A stretch of DNA of 64,000 nt from Bondarzewia mesenterica (taxonomy: Eukaryota; Basidiomycota; Agaricomycetes; Russulales; Bondarzewiaceae), in assembly GCA_004802705.1 (NCBI GenBank), contig SGPL01000082.1, forward strand, positions 18,957-82,956, written 5' to 3'. Of this stretch, positions 12,070-23,757 are shown in pieces. How positions within the stretch are numbered: position 1 is the first letter of the stretch; each line of letters opens with the position of its first letter. The position numbers and the translations under genes are program-made. The notes below the pieces were generated by a model. It was given only the letters and a program-made list of their open reading frames with translations. It was not told where the DNA came from and ran no database searches.

Positions 12070-12860
12070 GTCCAATTTTGTGTAACATATCCTTCATCAT
12101 GACTCATATGAAGACGTGGAGCGATTTCTGGCAATTTATGACAAAAATCATACTCGTTCGACAGATATGGCCCAGTCGCCTCTACGGTTTTGCCGATGAT
12201 CAACGACTCGTAGCAATCTCCACTTGGTCAACTTTGCGATCCGCGCGATACAAGCTCTTGACTTGTGCCACAGGATATATGAGCCGGTAGGTTATATGTC
12301 ACTCTGTTGATGGTGTCTGATGCGGCGACTGATACAGAGTTCCGAGCCAAAAAAAAAAAAGGACCCAGTCCGGGTTCTGTCGTTTGCTCGTGGAAACATC
12401 CGTGACTCAATGACTTACACCTCTGCTCGCCGCGGCCGTTTTCGCGACGGCAGGTACGGTTCTGCGCCTTTTACGCACAGGCGCGCTACCGTGGGTATCT
12501 TATTCGTCGAAAGCGATTCCAACTCTCGCTATTCAGACTTTCTCTCAGTGACTAAAAGTTACGATTGAATGGAACACGCTTGAGGAGAGGTTCTGCTGGA
12601 GGTCCAACGTAAGCCGCGTCTTGTCACAATTGAGCAAATTTCTTGATCCATGACGATTTGTCGGCCATGGCACTCACATAGAATGCCTCGGGATCCGGAA
12701 AGAACTTGTTATCACGGACGCAGTGCGGACGTTCTTACACTTTGGTATGTCTGTACGCATTTCTGCTTTCGCTATCCGACTCGCATTGAACGTGGAATGT
12801 TTCTCTCTTCACGGGATCAAGGCAGGTCAGTTTTCAGTCCACACAAAGCCCATCCAAAAT
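12070..12860. repeat. Tandem duplication, copy 1
   Basis: The left copy of a directly repeated block of about 0.79 kb. It shares long stretches with the right copy: both contain TTTCTGGCAATTTATGAC, CATATGGCCCAGTCGCCTCT-like, TCCGAGCC/GCCGAGCC plus an A-run, and CTCGGGATCCGGAAAGAACT. Differences are substitutions and small indels, for example a longer A-run near 12348 here. No intact gene is seen in it. On the minus strand near 12670-12720 a short peptide-like reading resembles the P450 segment before the PERF motif. Confidence 0.8.
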
Positions 12861-13648
12861 TTATGTAACATATCCTTCGCCATCATATGACGACGTGGTA
12901 CGTTTTCTGGCAATTTATGACAAAAATCACATTCGTTCGACGCATATGGCCCAGTCGCCTCTATGAACAACTCATAGTGATCTCCACTTGGTCACCTTTG
13001 CGGTCCACGTAACACAAGCCCCCGACAAGTGTAACAGAGAACATATGAGCCGATATGTTATACATTCTGATCATTGGTGGTATCTGATGCGTCTGATACA
13101 CAGTGCCGAGCCAAAAAATGGCCCCGGTCCAAGTCCCGTCGAGAATATATACTGTGCTCATGGAAACATCCGTCAGTCAGTGACTTACACCTCTGCTCGC
13201 CGCGGCCGCTTTCGCGACGGCAGGTACGGGTTCTTTGCCTTTTACGCACAGGCGCGCTAACCGTGGGTATCTTATTCGTCGAAAGCGATCTCAACTCTCA
13301 CTAGTTACTATCCAGACTTATCTCGCAGTGACTAAAAATTATAATTGGATGAATGGAACATGCTTGAGGACGGTAAAAGAGGTTCTACTGAGGTCCAATG
13401 TAAGCCGCATCTTGTCACAGTTGAGGAAATTTCTTAATCCATGACGACTTGTAGCACTCACATAGAACGCCTCGGGATCCGGAAAGAACTTGTCATCACG
13501 GATACAGTGCGGACATTCTTACCCTTTGGAAAGTCCGTACGCATTTCGCTTGCTTTCGCTGTCCGACTCGCATTGAACATGGAATATTCTTCTCTTCACG
13601 GGATCAAGGCAGATCAGATTTCAGTCCGCCCAAAGCCCATTCAAATTG
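12852..13648. repeat. Tandem duplication, copy 2
   Basis: The right copy of the block at 12070-12860, in the same orientation and directly abutting it. Near 13455-13510 the minus strand reads RDDKFFPDPEAFYV, which resembles the P450 stretch before PERF; copy 1 reads the same with one change. No flanking frame connects to it, so the block is probably decayed gene sequence that was duplicated after inactivation, or a non-coding repeat with a chance match. Confidence 0.8.
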
Positions 13649-13679
13649 ATCAGCTGCGTAGTATCCTAGTAATATGGTG

Positions 13680-14908
13680 AACTCAACGAAGGCTGCTGAT
13701 CGATGACTGACCTGAGGCCTGAGGTGCATGTGGTCCTCGTCGGATGGCTTGCCTTGTCATTTCTGGCGCTCTCCAGGCTACTGGCTACTCATATTTCAGG
13801 TATGATCGATAACTATATTGCGGGTTAAGTCATAGCAAGTCTCGTAGAGCCAATGCGAATGAGATAAAGTGGGGATTTCCGCTTCTCGGCGTCTGGTGGA
13901 AGCATCGTCGGAGTGCGGACTCCCTTTGATATCAGCTCATGCATGGGGCATATCCCGACAAAGTACGCCCTCTTTCTCTCGCTTCCCATGCGGTCGTTCT
14001 AGAAGGCAGAGATAGGGATCCCATCGCGCCCTACGGCGACCGGGTGAGAGTTCCTGCAAAGTCATTGTGACAAGAAAATGTACCGCCCTGGCAGGAAGAC
14101 GTATAGATTCTCAGGTCACCTTGCACATGACAACAGGCGATGCCGCAATAGCTGAAGCGCGCACCTATCACCGGTCCCCACAAGACGGTATTCAGCCATT
14201 GTTCGCTTGGAGTGCGAAAAAGAAATCTCCGCCAGCCTTTCATGCGGATTCGATTTGTCCAATTATGACCTCCTGATCATGTCCATAGACGGGTAAGTGT
14301 ATTCAAGGCCTTGCATTTTCAATGGTAAGTTCACAAATACTTTGTGGGACAGGCCAACTGATCGAGGCAGTCTGCGATGGGCAAGTCCCAAACTGCAGAG
14401 CCTTCTGACATGACTGACCTGTGTTCCTAGTATATCTATGCGCTCAGCATTGTCTTTTCCGGCGGATAGCAATCATTTCACACTCCTGAGGCGCAGAATC
14501 ACTCCCAGACCAGAAGGAATGTGTCTGTTTCATCTTTTGCTGACCATTACTCGCCGTCATACAAGCATTCGCCGCCATAGAAGCGGCCTTTTCCACACAC
14601 ATGATTGCGGCGATGCGTACCCCCTATGCACCTGTCATCGTTCTGACTAGGAGATGCCATCGCGATTCTGGCAGTCGCCAAACAATTCATTCGATGCGTT
14701 CTCCGCGGTGCATAACGTACGTACACCACAACTCGTTCTTGACATACGCTCGTCACTAATAAGCATATGCAACCACTCAGGAACCAGCCCATTGTGGGGA
14801 CTCCGTTATAGACTTAAACATTACTGAATAAAACCAACCCACATACCCCCCGATCCACAACGACTGCGGACCGCCTATCGTCCGGTATCGCCTATCGGAT
14901 CGCCCCGC
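13680..14908. other. Decayed or unrecognised sequence
   Basis: No intact gene. A plus-strand ATG at 13703 opens a short hydrophobic leader (VVLVGWLALSFLALSRLLA) ending at a possible GT donor, as in membrane-anchored fungal enzymes. The following sequence has stops in every frame within a few dozen codons. A second coding-like patch lies near 14560-14650. This may be a dead membrane enzyme gene; I cannot name it. Confidence 0.3.
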
Positions 14909-16125
14909 CTATCGGCTAGAAGACTCATCGGCTGCTTGCTGAGTTTGCGCCAGTTTTGCAGCAGTGGCATCCTGTGATGCCTTCAGCCAGTTGCCCAGGC
15001 CAACAGCGATGGCGCCGGCAGCTTGTACAGCGTGAGACGCTAGAATCGCGCCTCCAGCACCTGTTGCAAGAGCGGGTATTGCAGGGAGGGTGCCGATGGT
15101 GATGAGAACCGCTGCAACGGCGCTCATGGACTTCGGATGCTCTATGTTCAAGAAGTCGAGGGCGTTACAGGCATTCAGGAGCCAGACCGGAGCGTGGGTG
15201 ACAGTTGTAGTCACTTTGCATGACAAGTGAGTACGTCATAGTATGTAAGGGCGGAGGGGGATGGACTCACCCTCGCCTGGAGACTGAGCGGGAGTTGTGG
15301 CGACGGAACTGGCAGGTGATGAAACTCTTGAGTAAGTTGTGCTTGTACAGCTCATCGCGTCGCTCTTGATCGATTCTTTCCCGGAGTTGTGAGCGGACGA
15401 GACGGACTTGAGGGAAGCGGTCGAAGGTGTACGCGACAGCCAACCAGCCACTGCCTTGGTAGCGATACTACCGGCAGACTCGGTGACCTTCTCAGGCTTC
15501 TCCTTCTCTTTCTGCTGCTGGCTGCTGCTGGTCGCCTTCCTACCCTTGTCAACAACTTGTGTTTTCTCCTTGTTGACAGAATCATCCCCCTGACCCTGCT
15601 GTTCCCTCCCACCCAGAATCCACCAGACACCAGAGGGCCTGCTCTGGACTTTGATAGCTTCAGTCTGGCTTGTGTCGATATCCCCTGAACGTCACCCGAA
15701 TCAGTTTTTGAAGCTATCGTGTCGCGGAGCGTGGAACACATACAGCCCATATTTCGCATTGCGACCTTGAACTTCTTCCAATCCCATCGATACTTCCCGC
15801 CGTGCATGTTCCGGAGAACTGCCTTGAGCTCATTCAAACGAACGCGAGCTTTATCACCGAGGTAATTCTGGCCGACTTTGTGCCAGTATTCCCGCGGGAC
15901 CTTGCGCTCAATGCAGCCGGCTTTGATTTGGTCGAGCCAGTCATCGACGGGCGGATCTTTCTTCGGATTGCCGAGGAATATCGGAGCGGTCTTCCACTCT
16001 GTGAAGACGGGTTCAAGGTCAAACTCCTTCAGTCTGAATGCGTCAAGCATTGCAAGCAAGGTGAGAATTTCAGAGGAGGGTAGCGGGTTGATGGTATCAA
16101 CGATGAAGGTGATTGGTACCGTCAA
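14909..16125 (-). CDS. Gag-like N-terminal region plus hydrophobic C-terminal helices, function unknown
   Basis: Three exons: 16125-15744, 15684-15271 and 15213-14909, giving an intact 366 aa frame. Residues ~1-125 are a helical, charged region with DDWLDQIKAGCIERKVP, PREYWHKVGQNYLGDKA and MHGGKYRWDWKKFKVAM. The pattern of W-L, a pre-helix YW and a positively charged end resembles a capsid-type (Gag) domain of LTR retrotransposons, but this is inference from pattern only. Residues ~135-265 are a Ser/Thr/Lys/Gln-rich linker (QQQKEKEKPEK). The C terminus has two hydrophobic segments, SMSAVAAVLITIGTLPAIP and AGGAILASHAVQAAGAIAVG, then a short Gln/Ala tail. I believe similar proteins occur as uncharacterised families in Agaricomycetes. 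No protease or polymerase follows, so this is not an intact retroelement. Confidence 0.65.
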
Positions 16126-16730
16126 ACGGTACGTCTCTGGACAACTGACCTTTTAAATGTGTTATACCCTACCTCATTGCAAAGGTGTGTCACCACGCGG
16201 AGACAATCTAGATGAAACAAAGTCATGAACGAGCAAGCGCGTCGTGTGGGGTATCGGCGACAGGTTTCCACGTTTGATGTGATCTAAGTAAAGTGGGGGG
16301 ACAAGACAATATGGTAGGTCTGCTCGATCTTATGATCTCGAATGGCCTATGGTTGTGAAAATAGCCTGTCCCTATACCCCACCTACCGATATTACTGCGG
16401 TGAGACTTGACTGAGGGAGCTGGTTACTGTTCTCGCTTGCAGGGGTTTGTAGTAGACATGATGATTATGCATAAAACTTATTGTCCGCCTTTCGACACTG
16501 CATGAGTATGCGTAGCCGACGCGGTTGCCAAGCAGTCAGGAGCCCCACAAACATCCGGGAACACAATCGGCTATGCCGATGTAACGCGAATTTGAGGCGT
16601 AGGCGATGAGCTTAGGCGCTGCAGGCTACAGTGAGGACATGATGAACTTGTACCCGATCAAAAAGGCAATCAAGAAAGTTACTGACCTGTGACGGATTCG
16701 TCACACGACTATTCATGCTCTACATTCGCG
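16126..16730. other. Divergent promoter region
   Basis: About 600 bases between the starts of the minus-strand Gag-like gene and plus-strand ARPC5. No gene was seen; it should carry both promoters. Confidence 0.5.
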
Positions 16731-17376
16731 ATGGATGTGAACTTTCGCAAAATCGATATTGATGCCTTCGACGAGGACGTGCTTCTAGAGAGCGAGCTAT
16801 ACGAACCAGATCCGCGCAGTCCCACACAAGTCATTGAGGAGTCCAAGGCCAAAGCAGCAGCGGTCCGGAGTTCACTGTCGAAGTGAGTGTGCTGCTCATG
16901 CCCATGAGGATCGGTGATGCTGAGAGAGGATGCTGATGAACACAGAGGTGACATCCAAGGTGCTCTGCACACAATCTTGGAGAATCCACCATACGGCCCA
17001 AACGTTGAAGAGGCAAAGGTCAGTTTTGCTGGCCCGTATGTCTCGGCCAGTGTATTAATCACATCGTTTTTCTTAGAACCTGACATTACAAACTCTTGTC
17101 ACTATCCTCAATAGCACGAAGGCCACGGACATCCCACACATTGTCAAGTCTCTGTCTGCGGATGATCAGGATGCCTTGATGAAATATCTCTACAAAGGTA
17201 TGGCATTGCCGGGTTGGGGAGACGTGAGCGGAAGTGTATTGCTTGGTTGGCATGAAAAGGTATCATTAGCTTTTCAGTCGCGATCATCTTCGGAGCTGAC
17301 CAAAATTTTGCAGCTGACGGAGGCGGCAGGGACAGGCTGTATTGTGAGAACCATGACGGACCGCAGACTAGTTTAA
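16731..17376 (+). CDS. ARC15: Arp2/3 complex subunit 5 (p16-Arc)
   Basis: The smallest subunit of the Arp2/3 complex, which nucleates branched actin at endocytic patches. Exons 16731-16882, 16946-17018, 17077-17259 and 17314-17376 give 156 aa, the normal family length. The start MDVNFRKIDIDAFDED matches the family N terminus; an in-frame ATG 14 codons upstream (16689) is less likely. Other family stretches are GALHTILENPPYG, DALMKYLYKGMA and the C-terminal TGCIVRTMTDRRLV. All splice sites are GT-AG and in phase. It diverges from the Gag-like gene to its left and precedes the F-box gene on the same strand. Confidence 0.95.
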
Positions 17377-17810
17377 TTGGTGGAGTATACGATCAAGAGA
17401 AACCTGGAATCCATTGCGAATCATATGTGCGTAAGGTATCTGCTGAATTATGGCCGTATTTTCGTGTCGTTGTGAGTCTCAGCATCTCGCAGCTCCTGGT
17501 CGATGTGCTCCCGGAATGCGACTGTAGCAGGTAATGTGCACTCCTTCGCTGTATTCGTTTAATTAGTATGATTGTCTTCCCACAACGTATTTCTCCATCT
17601 TAGTATTGCCGATGATTGTTCTGCACTCCGTCCTACACTACTTACCAGTGCGTTTGTTCTGGCGTGACACAGTGTACCTGTGACAAGTGACAATTCAAGG
17701 CTTTGAAATGATTCAAGACCAAAGTTTCCTTGCTCTCAACCACCACAGCTTAGCGCAGACGACTCCAGCGCCTGCGACGCAACCCTCACATCCTCATCTC
17801 CCCTATTTTT
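17377..17810. other. Intergenic between ARPC5 and the F-box gene
   Basis: About 430 bases, including the ARPC5 3' UTR and the promoter of the F-box gene. No gene or repeat was recognised. Confidence 0.5.
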
Positions 17811-20572
17811 ATGCACAATCGCCCCTTTGGAACTTCCCCGAAAGAAAATCACAGCAGACATAAATATTCTCAACCGCGTCGTTATCACTCAAATCAACAT
17901 GGCACCGTTGACCACTCAGCCTTGTCTCTTCTTTCTCTCCCCTCCGAGTCTCTCACACATATCACCTCCTTCCTCGACTCGGATTCTCTTCTTTCCCTCG
18001 GCAGGGTTAATAAACGGTTGTATGAACACATAAAGGACGACAATACTTGGCACAGAGCTTTCGTCTGCCAGTTCTTGGGCATCGAGCCAGAGAGCGACCT
18101 AGATAACGTCAAGTGTCTCACTTTGAGGAAGTCGGAGGCTACCTGGAAGAGGGAGTTTATCAGTCGCTGCCATGTCAACCGGTACGTGCATCTTCGCGTT
18201 TATCTGACGGTTGTCTGCAAAATCCTTGACGTTCCATTGATTCTTCTCTGCCTAAAAGGCGCTGGAGCCGCTCCCGGAATCCAACCATTACTCATGTCCC
18301 TCATCATGCGACCATCGACGATATACACCTCCTTTCAGCTGACGCTCTACTCAGTTCATCCATCCAGTACGGCATCGTCGCGCGCTCATTCCCCTCCACC
18401 GGAAAAGTTGTCAAGGGCTTCCTCAATACGACCGGTACCCTTCACGGCTTGGGTATAGGTAACCCCAATGCAGAATTCGCTCCCAATGTAACGGCTTGTG
18501 CGCTCACGTCTATGGGCCCGTCAGCGAAGGTTATCTGGGGTTTTCGAGATGGGTCTGTCACAGTCATGTCTTATCCGCGGACCATGAGCGGAAACAGAGC
18601 AGCTGCCAAAGTAGAGCGAAGCCGTGTAGATGAGGAACACCGGGCTCCAATCGGAGCCGTGGTTTGGAGCAAGCATGGTCATGCCTGCGTGACAGGTAGC
18701 GCAGACGGCGTGGTGAAGGTCTGGAGCATGCAGCGTTTCCATTGCGCCTGGACTTTGGAGCGACAGACAGATACGCCGTCAGTGGGCGCATGTGTCGAAG
18801 TCGTGGAAGACCTTTCGAATGGAATCGTCGTGGGCGCCTTCAAGAGTGGCGAGGTGGTTGTTTACTATAGCTCTGGATTTAATCTCCTCACCCTTGATTC
18901 CCAAGCACCTGCGCAACCCCAGCTTCCTGTTCGCGTGTTCCGCATTGCTGCCCCTCAGATCCCGTCGGCCAATTCACTTGAGCCTGACGGCCGCGAGAAA
19001 CAAGAAGTGCTTTCCTTGTTTATCGACCGAAACTCCTATTCATCTGGTCAGGTGTCTCTCCTCGCAAGCTACCACAATAACTCCCTTTTCTATCGCTATC
19101 GGATCAACCTGCTTTCAGGCGAGGTCCATCGTGCGGAGTTTGGAGATAGAAACTTTGGGCCGGTGCGCTGCATCCAAACGTCTTTCTCTTCTTCCCCGGA
19201 CGAGCCGAGCTTTGTCGTCGTGGGTGATGTTCTGGGCTGTCTCAATGTCTATGACTGGACCGCTCCTTCCCCGATGGATGAGCCCATATCGGCTGTACAG
19301 CGCATGGAAGCCTTCTCAGATGCGTCTGTGTCTACAATTGCCTTAAACACTGAGATACTCGCCGCTGGTTCTTCGCGTGGGAATATCAAAGTATTCAACA
19401 TACTGACGCTAGCGCTGCTGCGTTCGTTCCATCCACCAGTTCATAGCATCGTGCGCAAGATCTTGCTGAACAAGGAGATGCTGGTGGCTAGTGTTGGCAG
19501 TCGAGTCGTGGCTTGGAAGGGAGGGGTTGTAGAAGGCGGCAAGAATGGTGGGAAGACGAAGGGTAAGGCGAAGCAAGAAGGATACGCCAAATGGCACAGT
19601 AAGTCGACCCTCGCAATCTTGAAATATTCCACAATTGGAAGACTCACCGAATTTCTTACAGAGCAATATGAGCTTCTTCGTGAGATCGCTGAATCTCGTG
19701 ATGCGCTCGTTCAGGAGGCTCGGTACACAAAGGATGTCGTTGGACGCGAGCGGGCGCACCTTTCAACGCTCAAAACTCTCGGGCTTAGCGAGCGAGAGGC
19801 GGTTGAATATACCCTCATGCTGAGTCGCGAGGAGGAAGAACGCAGGCGACGTCTTGAAGCATTAATATCTACGGAGGATCGGCAGGAGGAAGAGGGGATC
19901 TTTGACGTTGACATCGGCGATGCTACCGGATCATTGTCCGACTATGGACGCAGTTCTCTCCCCATCGCATCTTCGTCTCATCGCCCTGTATCGTCGTCTC
20001 CATTGTCCACGTCTTCAACGAGGCCATCTCCCTCACCGTCACAAGCGCGGTCTCATACTTGGGCTCTTGCTTCACCGTCGCGTTCGAATGATAAAGTACA
20101 GGTGTCTCCCCGCTTTCATCCAGAGCCAACAGAGGCTGGGGAACTCTCATTGAGCCCACTTACACTGGATACCTCCTCGTCAAATGCCATCCAGACAGTT
20201 GATCTGCACGGAGACGAGCAATTCCCTCCGATGAGTTCTAGCAGCTCTTCGTCGTCCACCATTTTCCTGTCAGCCTTGACGACGCCCACTCGTCGGTCCA
20301 CTTCGTTTGGGAGTAGCACCAAGGCGTCCCCTTCAACTCATAGTGCCTGGAGCACTTCCCTGCATCTGACGCCGTCCTCTTCTCCGCCTATACCGCGGTC
20401 GACGTCCACGCCGTCGGCGCTTCAATACACGAAGGACTCGTCGTCCACCGCACGAGCGTCTCCTGAATGGGATGAGGAGGTAGAGGCCATAGCTCAAATT
20501 GAAGACGAAGAACTGAGGTTTGCGTTGGAGTTAAGTTTGGCCGAAGCGAGAAGTCGTACCAGTGCGTCGTAG
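17811..20572 (+). CDS. F-box / WD40 / UIM protein, Ufo1-like SCF substrate receptor
   Basis: Likely a substrate receptor of an SCF ubiquitin ligase. Exons 17811-18181, 18259-19598 and 19662-20572 give 873 aa in frame. Residues ~40-95 are an F-box (LPSESLTHITSFLDSDSLLS). WD40-like repeats follow (for example HACVTGSADGVVKVWS and LAAGSSRGNIKVFN), then a coiled stretch rich in E/R (~560-620), a long Ser/Pro-rich disordered part, and a C-terminal ubiquitin-interacting motif (DEELRFALELSLAEARSR). This order (F-box, WD40, UIM) is that of yeast Ufo1. The last intron (19599-19661) is 63 nt, a multiple of three without stop, so its retention would add 21 residues. The start at 17811 is the only in-frame ATG upstream of the F-box. 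Confidence 0.85.
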
Positions 20573-21967
20573 GCGAGGTATGCTAGCAATCAAGTGAAAG
20601 GCATGCCAAAGCCATTGGCCATTACTGTGACGAAGGATTCAACTTCATGCTCTTCGTTTCCAATCCGCCTTCTCTTCTGATTCTATTATGGTTTATTGAC
20701 GCTGGTAGGGCTGGTCATCTATCGACTAAGCCTTCTCCATTTCCTCATTTCGGGATGACTCATATTATATCGTGGAGTTGCAACTTAAACGGTTTCAATG
20801 GTTAGTACAGGAATTGTATGCGAGTCTCGTTATAAGAGCACTCGTGTGGAAGGCACCCTTCCAGTCTTCATATGGAGGAAGGAATTAGTTCATCTCGAAG
20901 GCACTATGCATACAGTATCTTCCGTCATGCTGCACGCCTGGAAAAACCTGGAAAAAGTGTCAGCGCTCAGCATCGACCCTCGTTTAAGTCTGCTGAAGGA
21001 TACTTGGGGTTTCCTCGTGTACGTCGACGAGGGAGACTACAGCTATGTGAACTTGAACGTTTGACAGATTTTTGATGTAGATTTTTGACAGAAATAAATC
21101 GATGTGCTGATTGATTTTCACAGCGTTAAATCCAGTAAAACAGATAAAAACGGGTGAAAGGAAGTGAACAGAGAATGAACATGGATGAACTTGACACGTG
21201 GATGAGCTGGGGGCGGAGTATGCCGCGGCGAACCACTTGAAGGCGTTTGCGTGGAGAATTCAACTCTTGCGATTACAGTTCTCCAGCTTCCTCTGTCCAA
21301 CTTGCTTCCGCCGTACAGTTAGACACAATGACAATTGAATCATAGATTTCATGCGGTTGCTGAAGCGCATCCAACGTCCAGCAGTGTCTGGAATCCACTG
21401 CCCATTACTGCTAGGTACCTCTAGGTACACTCCAACTCTCTCCAACTGTCGCCGAACCCGGACTATGAGCGTGTCAAATTTCTGTACCTCACTGTAAGTA
21501 TAGTACTTGAGAATGTGAGTCTCCTTTGTCATGCTACATAGTGCCAATGAATCATCTAAGTTATCCTACAGATAACGTACGTTATGTGACCTCGCGTCAT
21601 ACCTATTCATGAGCTCGCCATGGTGGTCGATGCAAGTCTCGATGTAAAATAACTCAATCTTGTCTAGGTATCATCATGTGAGTAGAGTCGCAATCTCACG
21701 CAAAGCACATACACCATGCCGTATACAATCACGATAAGCCTTTTACGACCAACAAATCCAACATTGACCATCTCGTTTGGCGATGGCATGCTTCAGCCCC
21801 GTCGGATTGTCGGCATAGCAGACACATCGAGATGCTTCTGCGGAAATCAAAGTGTCTATGTTTTCTACATAAAAGGTCCTGCGAGATCAGAACAGCGTTA
21901 GAACGCAGACGCCCTTTCCGTTTCATATCACTTGCTGTGCATCTGCTTTGAAAGTGCTACACTCGTC
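20573..21967. other. Intergenic, 1.4 kb
   Basis: 3' UTR of the F-box gene and promoter of the dioxygenase. The small reading frames here (for example 20798-21064) show no domain. Short direct repeats of CTAGGTAC occur near 21410-21425. Nothing else was recognised. Confidence 0.45.
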
Positions 21968-23477
21968 ATGGCTCCCTCAGTTGCAGAAACCGTCACTCAG
22001 GCCGCTACAGATGTGACCAGCGGCGTCACCAAAATTTCCTTGAAATCCGATGAAAGGTCGGCCGAAGATGTGAGTTCTCCGCCTTCACTTGCATCTTTGT
22101 TTCTGTATATCAATTTTCATCCATAGAAGGGCCCATCCTATCCATTCTACTATCCTTACTTCGATGTAGACGAGAAATTCCCTCCGACGGAGATCTTTGA
22201 GATCAGCGACGTAGGACTTCGCGCAGACCCCGCCAAACCGCACTTGCTCTTGGAGGGCGTCACGAAGAAGCATCTCAGTCCTTACATTGGCACAGAGCTC
22301 AAGGGCGTGCAGATTTCGCAGCTGAGCAAGGAGGGTCTTGACGAGCTCGCTTTGTTCGTGGCCGAGCGGAAGCTTGTTGTGTTCAGAGAGCAGGACTTCA
22401 AGGATATTGGCGCTGACCGACAGATTGAAATTGCCCGCCACTTCGGTCCTATCCAAAGGCATCCCACTTCTGGCAATGTGAAAGGATACCCAGGTGGGTC
22501 ACTTTGTCCTGCTCAAGCTCAATGACGTTTCTGACTTTCGTGTCTCAGAGTTCCACGTTGGTACGCTAGCCGTTCTAGTACAATTCGGTGTTTCATGTTT
22601 GACTCACGGCGCGCGTCTTAGTCTACCGCGACGCGGACAACAACCGGTTCAAGGAGTACGTTGGAGGTGACCGCGCAAACCTTACAAGTTGGCATTCTGA
22701 CATCGTGAGTGTTGTTATGTTCATACGCCTTCCGCTCAGTATTCCCATTGTTAACTCGCTGAGTCCTTAGTCTTACGAGAAACAGCCGCCTAGCACGACT
22801 TTCTTCTTCATCCTCGATCAGCCCGAACTGGGCGGAGACACTATCTTCGTAAGTGTGCAGACCATGATCATGCTCGTGAATTTTGGCGAGCATTACTAAC
22901 CGTTCGGTCGCTAGTCTTCGCAAGTTGAGGCTTACAACCGCCTCTCCCCTGAATTCAAAAAAACGCCTAGAAGGCCTGAGGGCCGTGCACTCCGCCGTCC
23001 CACAAGCGGAGTTCTCGAGAAAGCGTGGCGGCCCTGTCCGTCGTGAGCCTGTTGAGACGGAGGTATGTAGTTGCCTTCCAGCTTCAATTCCTTCCTACCT
23101 TCCGCTCACACGATCGTCCACAGCATCCGCTTGTTCGCCAACACCCCGTCACGGGTGAAAGAGCACTCTACGTCAACCAAGGCTTCACGAAGCACATCGT
23201 CGGCTTCAAGACTGAGGAGAGCGAATACCTCTTGAAATTCTTGTTCGATCATATTTCGAAAGGTGCCGACTTCCATGTGCGCGCCGGTTATGAGCCTGGC
23301 ACCGTCGTCGTTTGGGTGAGTGGTGTTCGTGTTTTATTTCTATGAAGGCGCGCTGAAGGGATGTGTTCATAGGACAACCGTGTAACGGTGCACTCGGCTA
23401 CACCTGACTTTTCTGACAAAGAGAGGAGGCATGCTGTGCGTCTCACGCCCCAGGCTGAGGTTCCGATTCCGGCGTGA
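21968..23477 (+). CDS. TauD/JLP1-type Fe(II)/2-oxoglutarate dioxygenase, +1 frameshift
   Basis: An alpha-ketoglutarate-dependent sulfonate/taurine dioxygenase family member, which releases sulfite from sulfonates for sulfur supply. Exons: 21968-22069, 22127-22493, 22549-22560 (12 nt), 22622-22704, 22771-22848, 22915-23062, 23124-23315 and 23373-23477, about 361 aa if one base is discounted. The iron-binding H-x-D lies in TSWHSDISYE and the distal His in DNRVTVHSATPD; the 2-oxoglutarate-binding Arg is in RRHAVRLTP. In exon 6 a run of seven A (22957-22963) shifts the frame; six would keep LSPEFKKRLEGLRAVHS. As the rest is intact, an assembly error is the simpler reading. The substrate could also be another sulfonate or a 2,4-D-like compound. 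Confidence 0.88.
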
Positions 23478-23757
23478 TTAGACCTTGGCGGGATGCTCGC
23501 GACGATACATTTGTGGGCATTCAAAATGGTTGTGATACGTGCTGGGAAGAATCAATCAGAAGAATCGAATAAACCAATTGTATAGCATCTGAGCATTGAT
23601 TACTCTTTCCTATATATATTAAAAAGAGGTGCAGAATCAACGAAGAGCGAATTCAAGAGATTGAAATCAGTAACTTAGTAAACAGCTATCAAGACGCAGA
23701 TCACGCAAGAGTTATCGATAATCATAGATCTGGGGAGGGTGAGCGCTTGAGCTCCTG

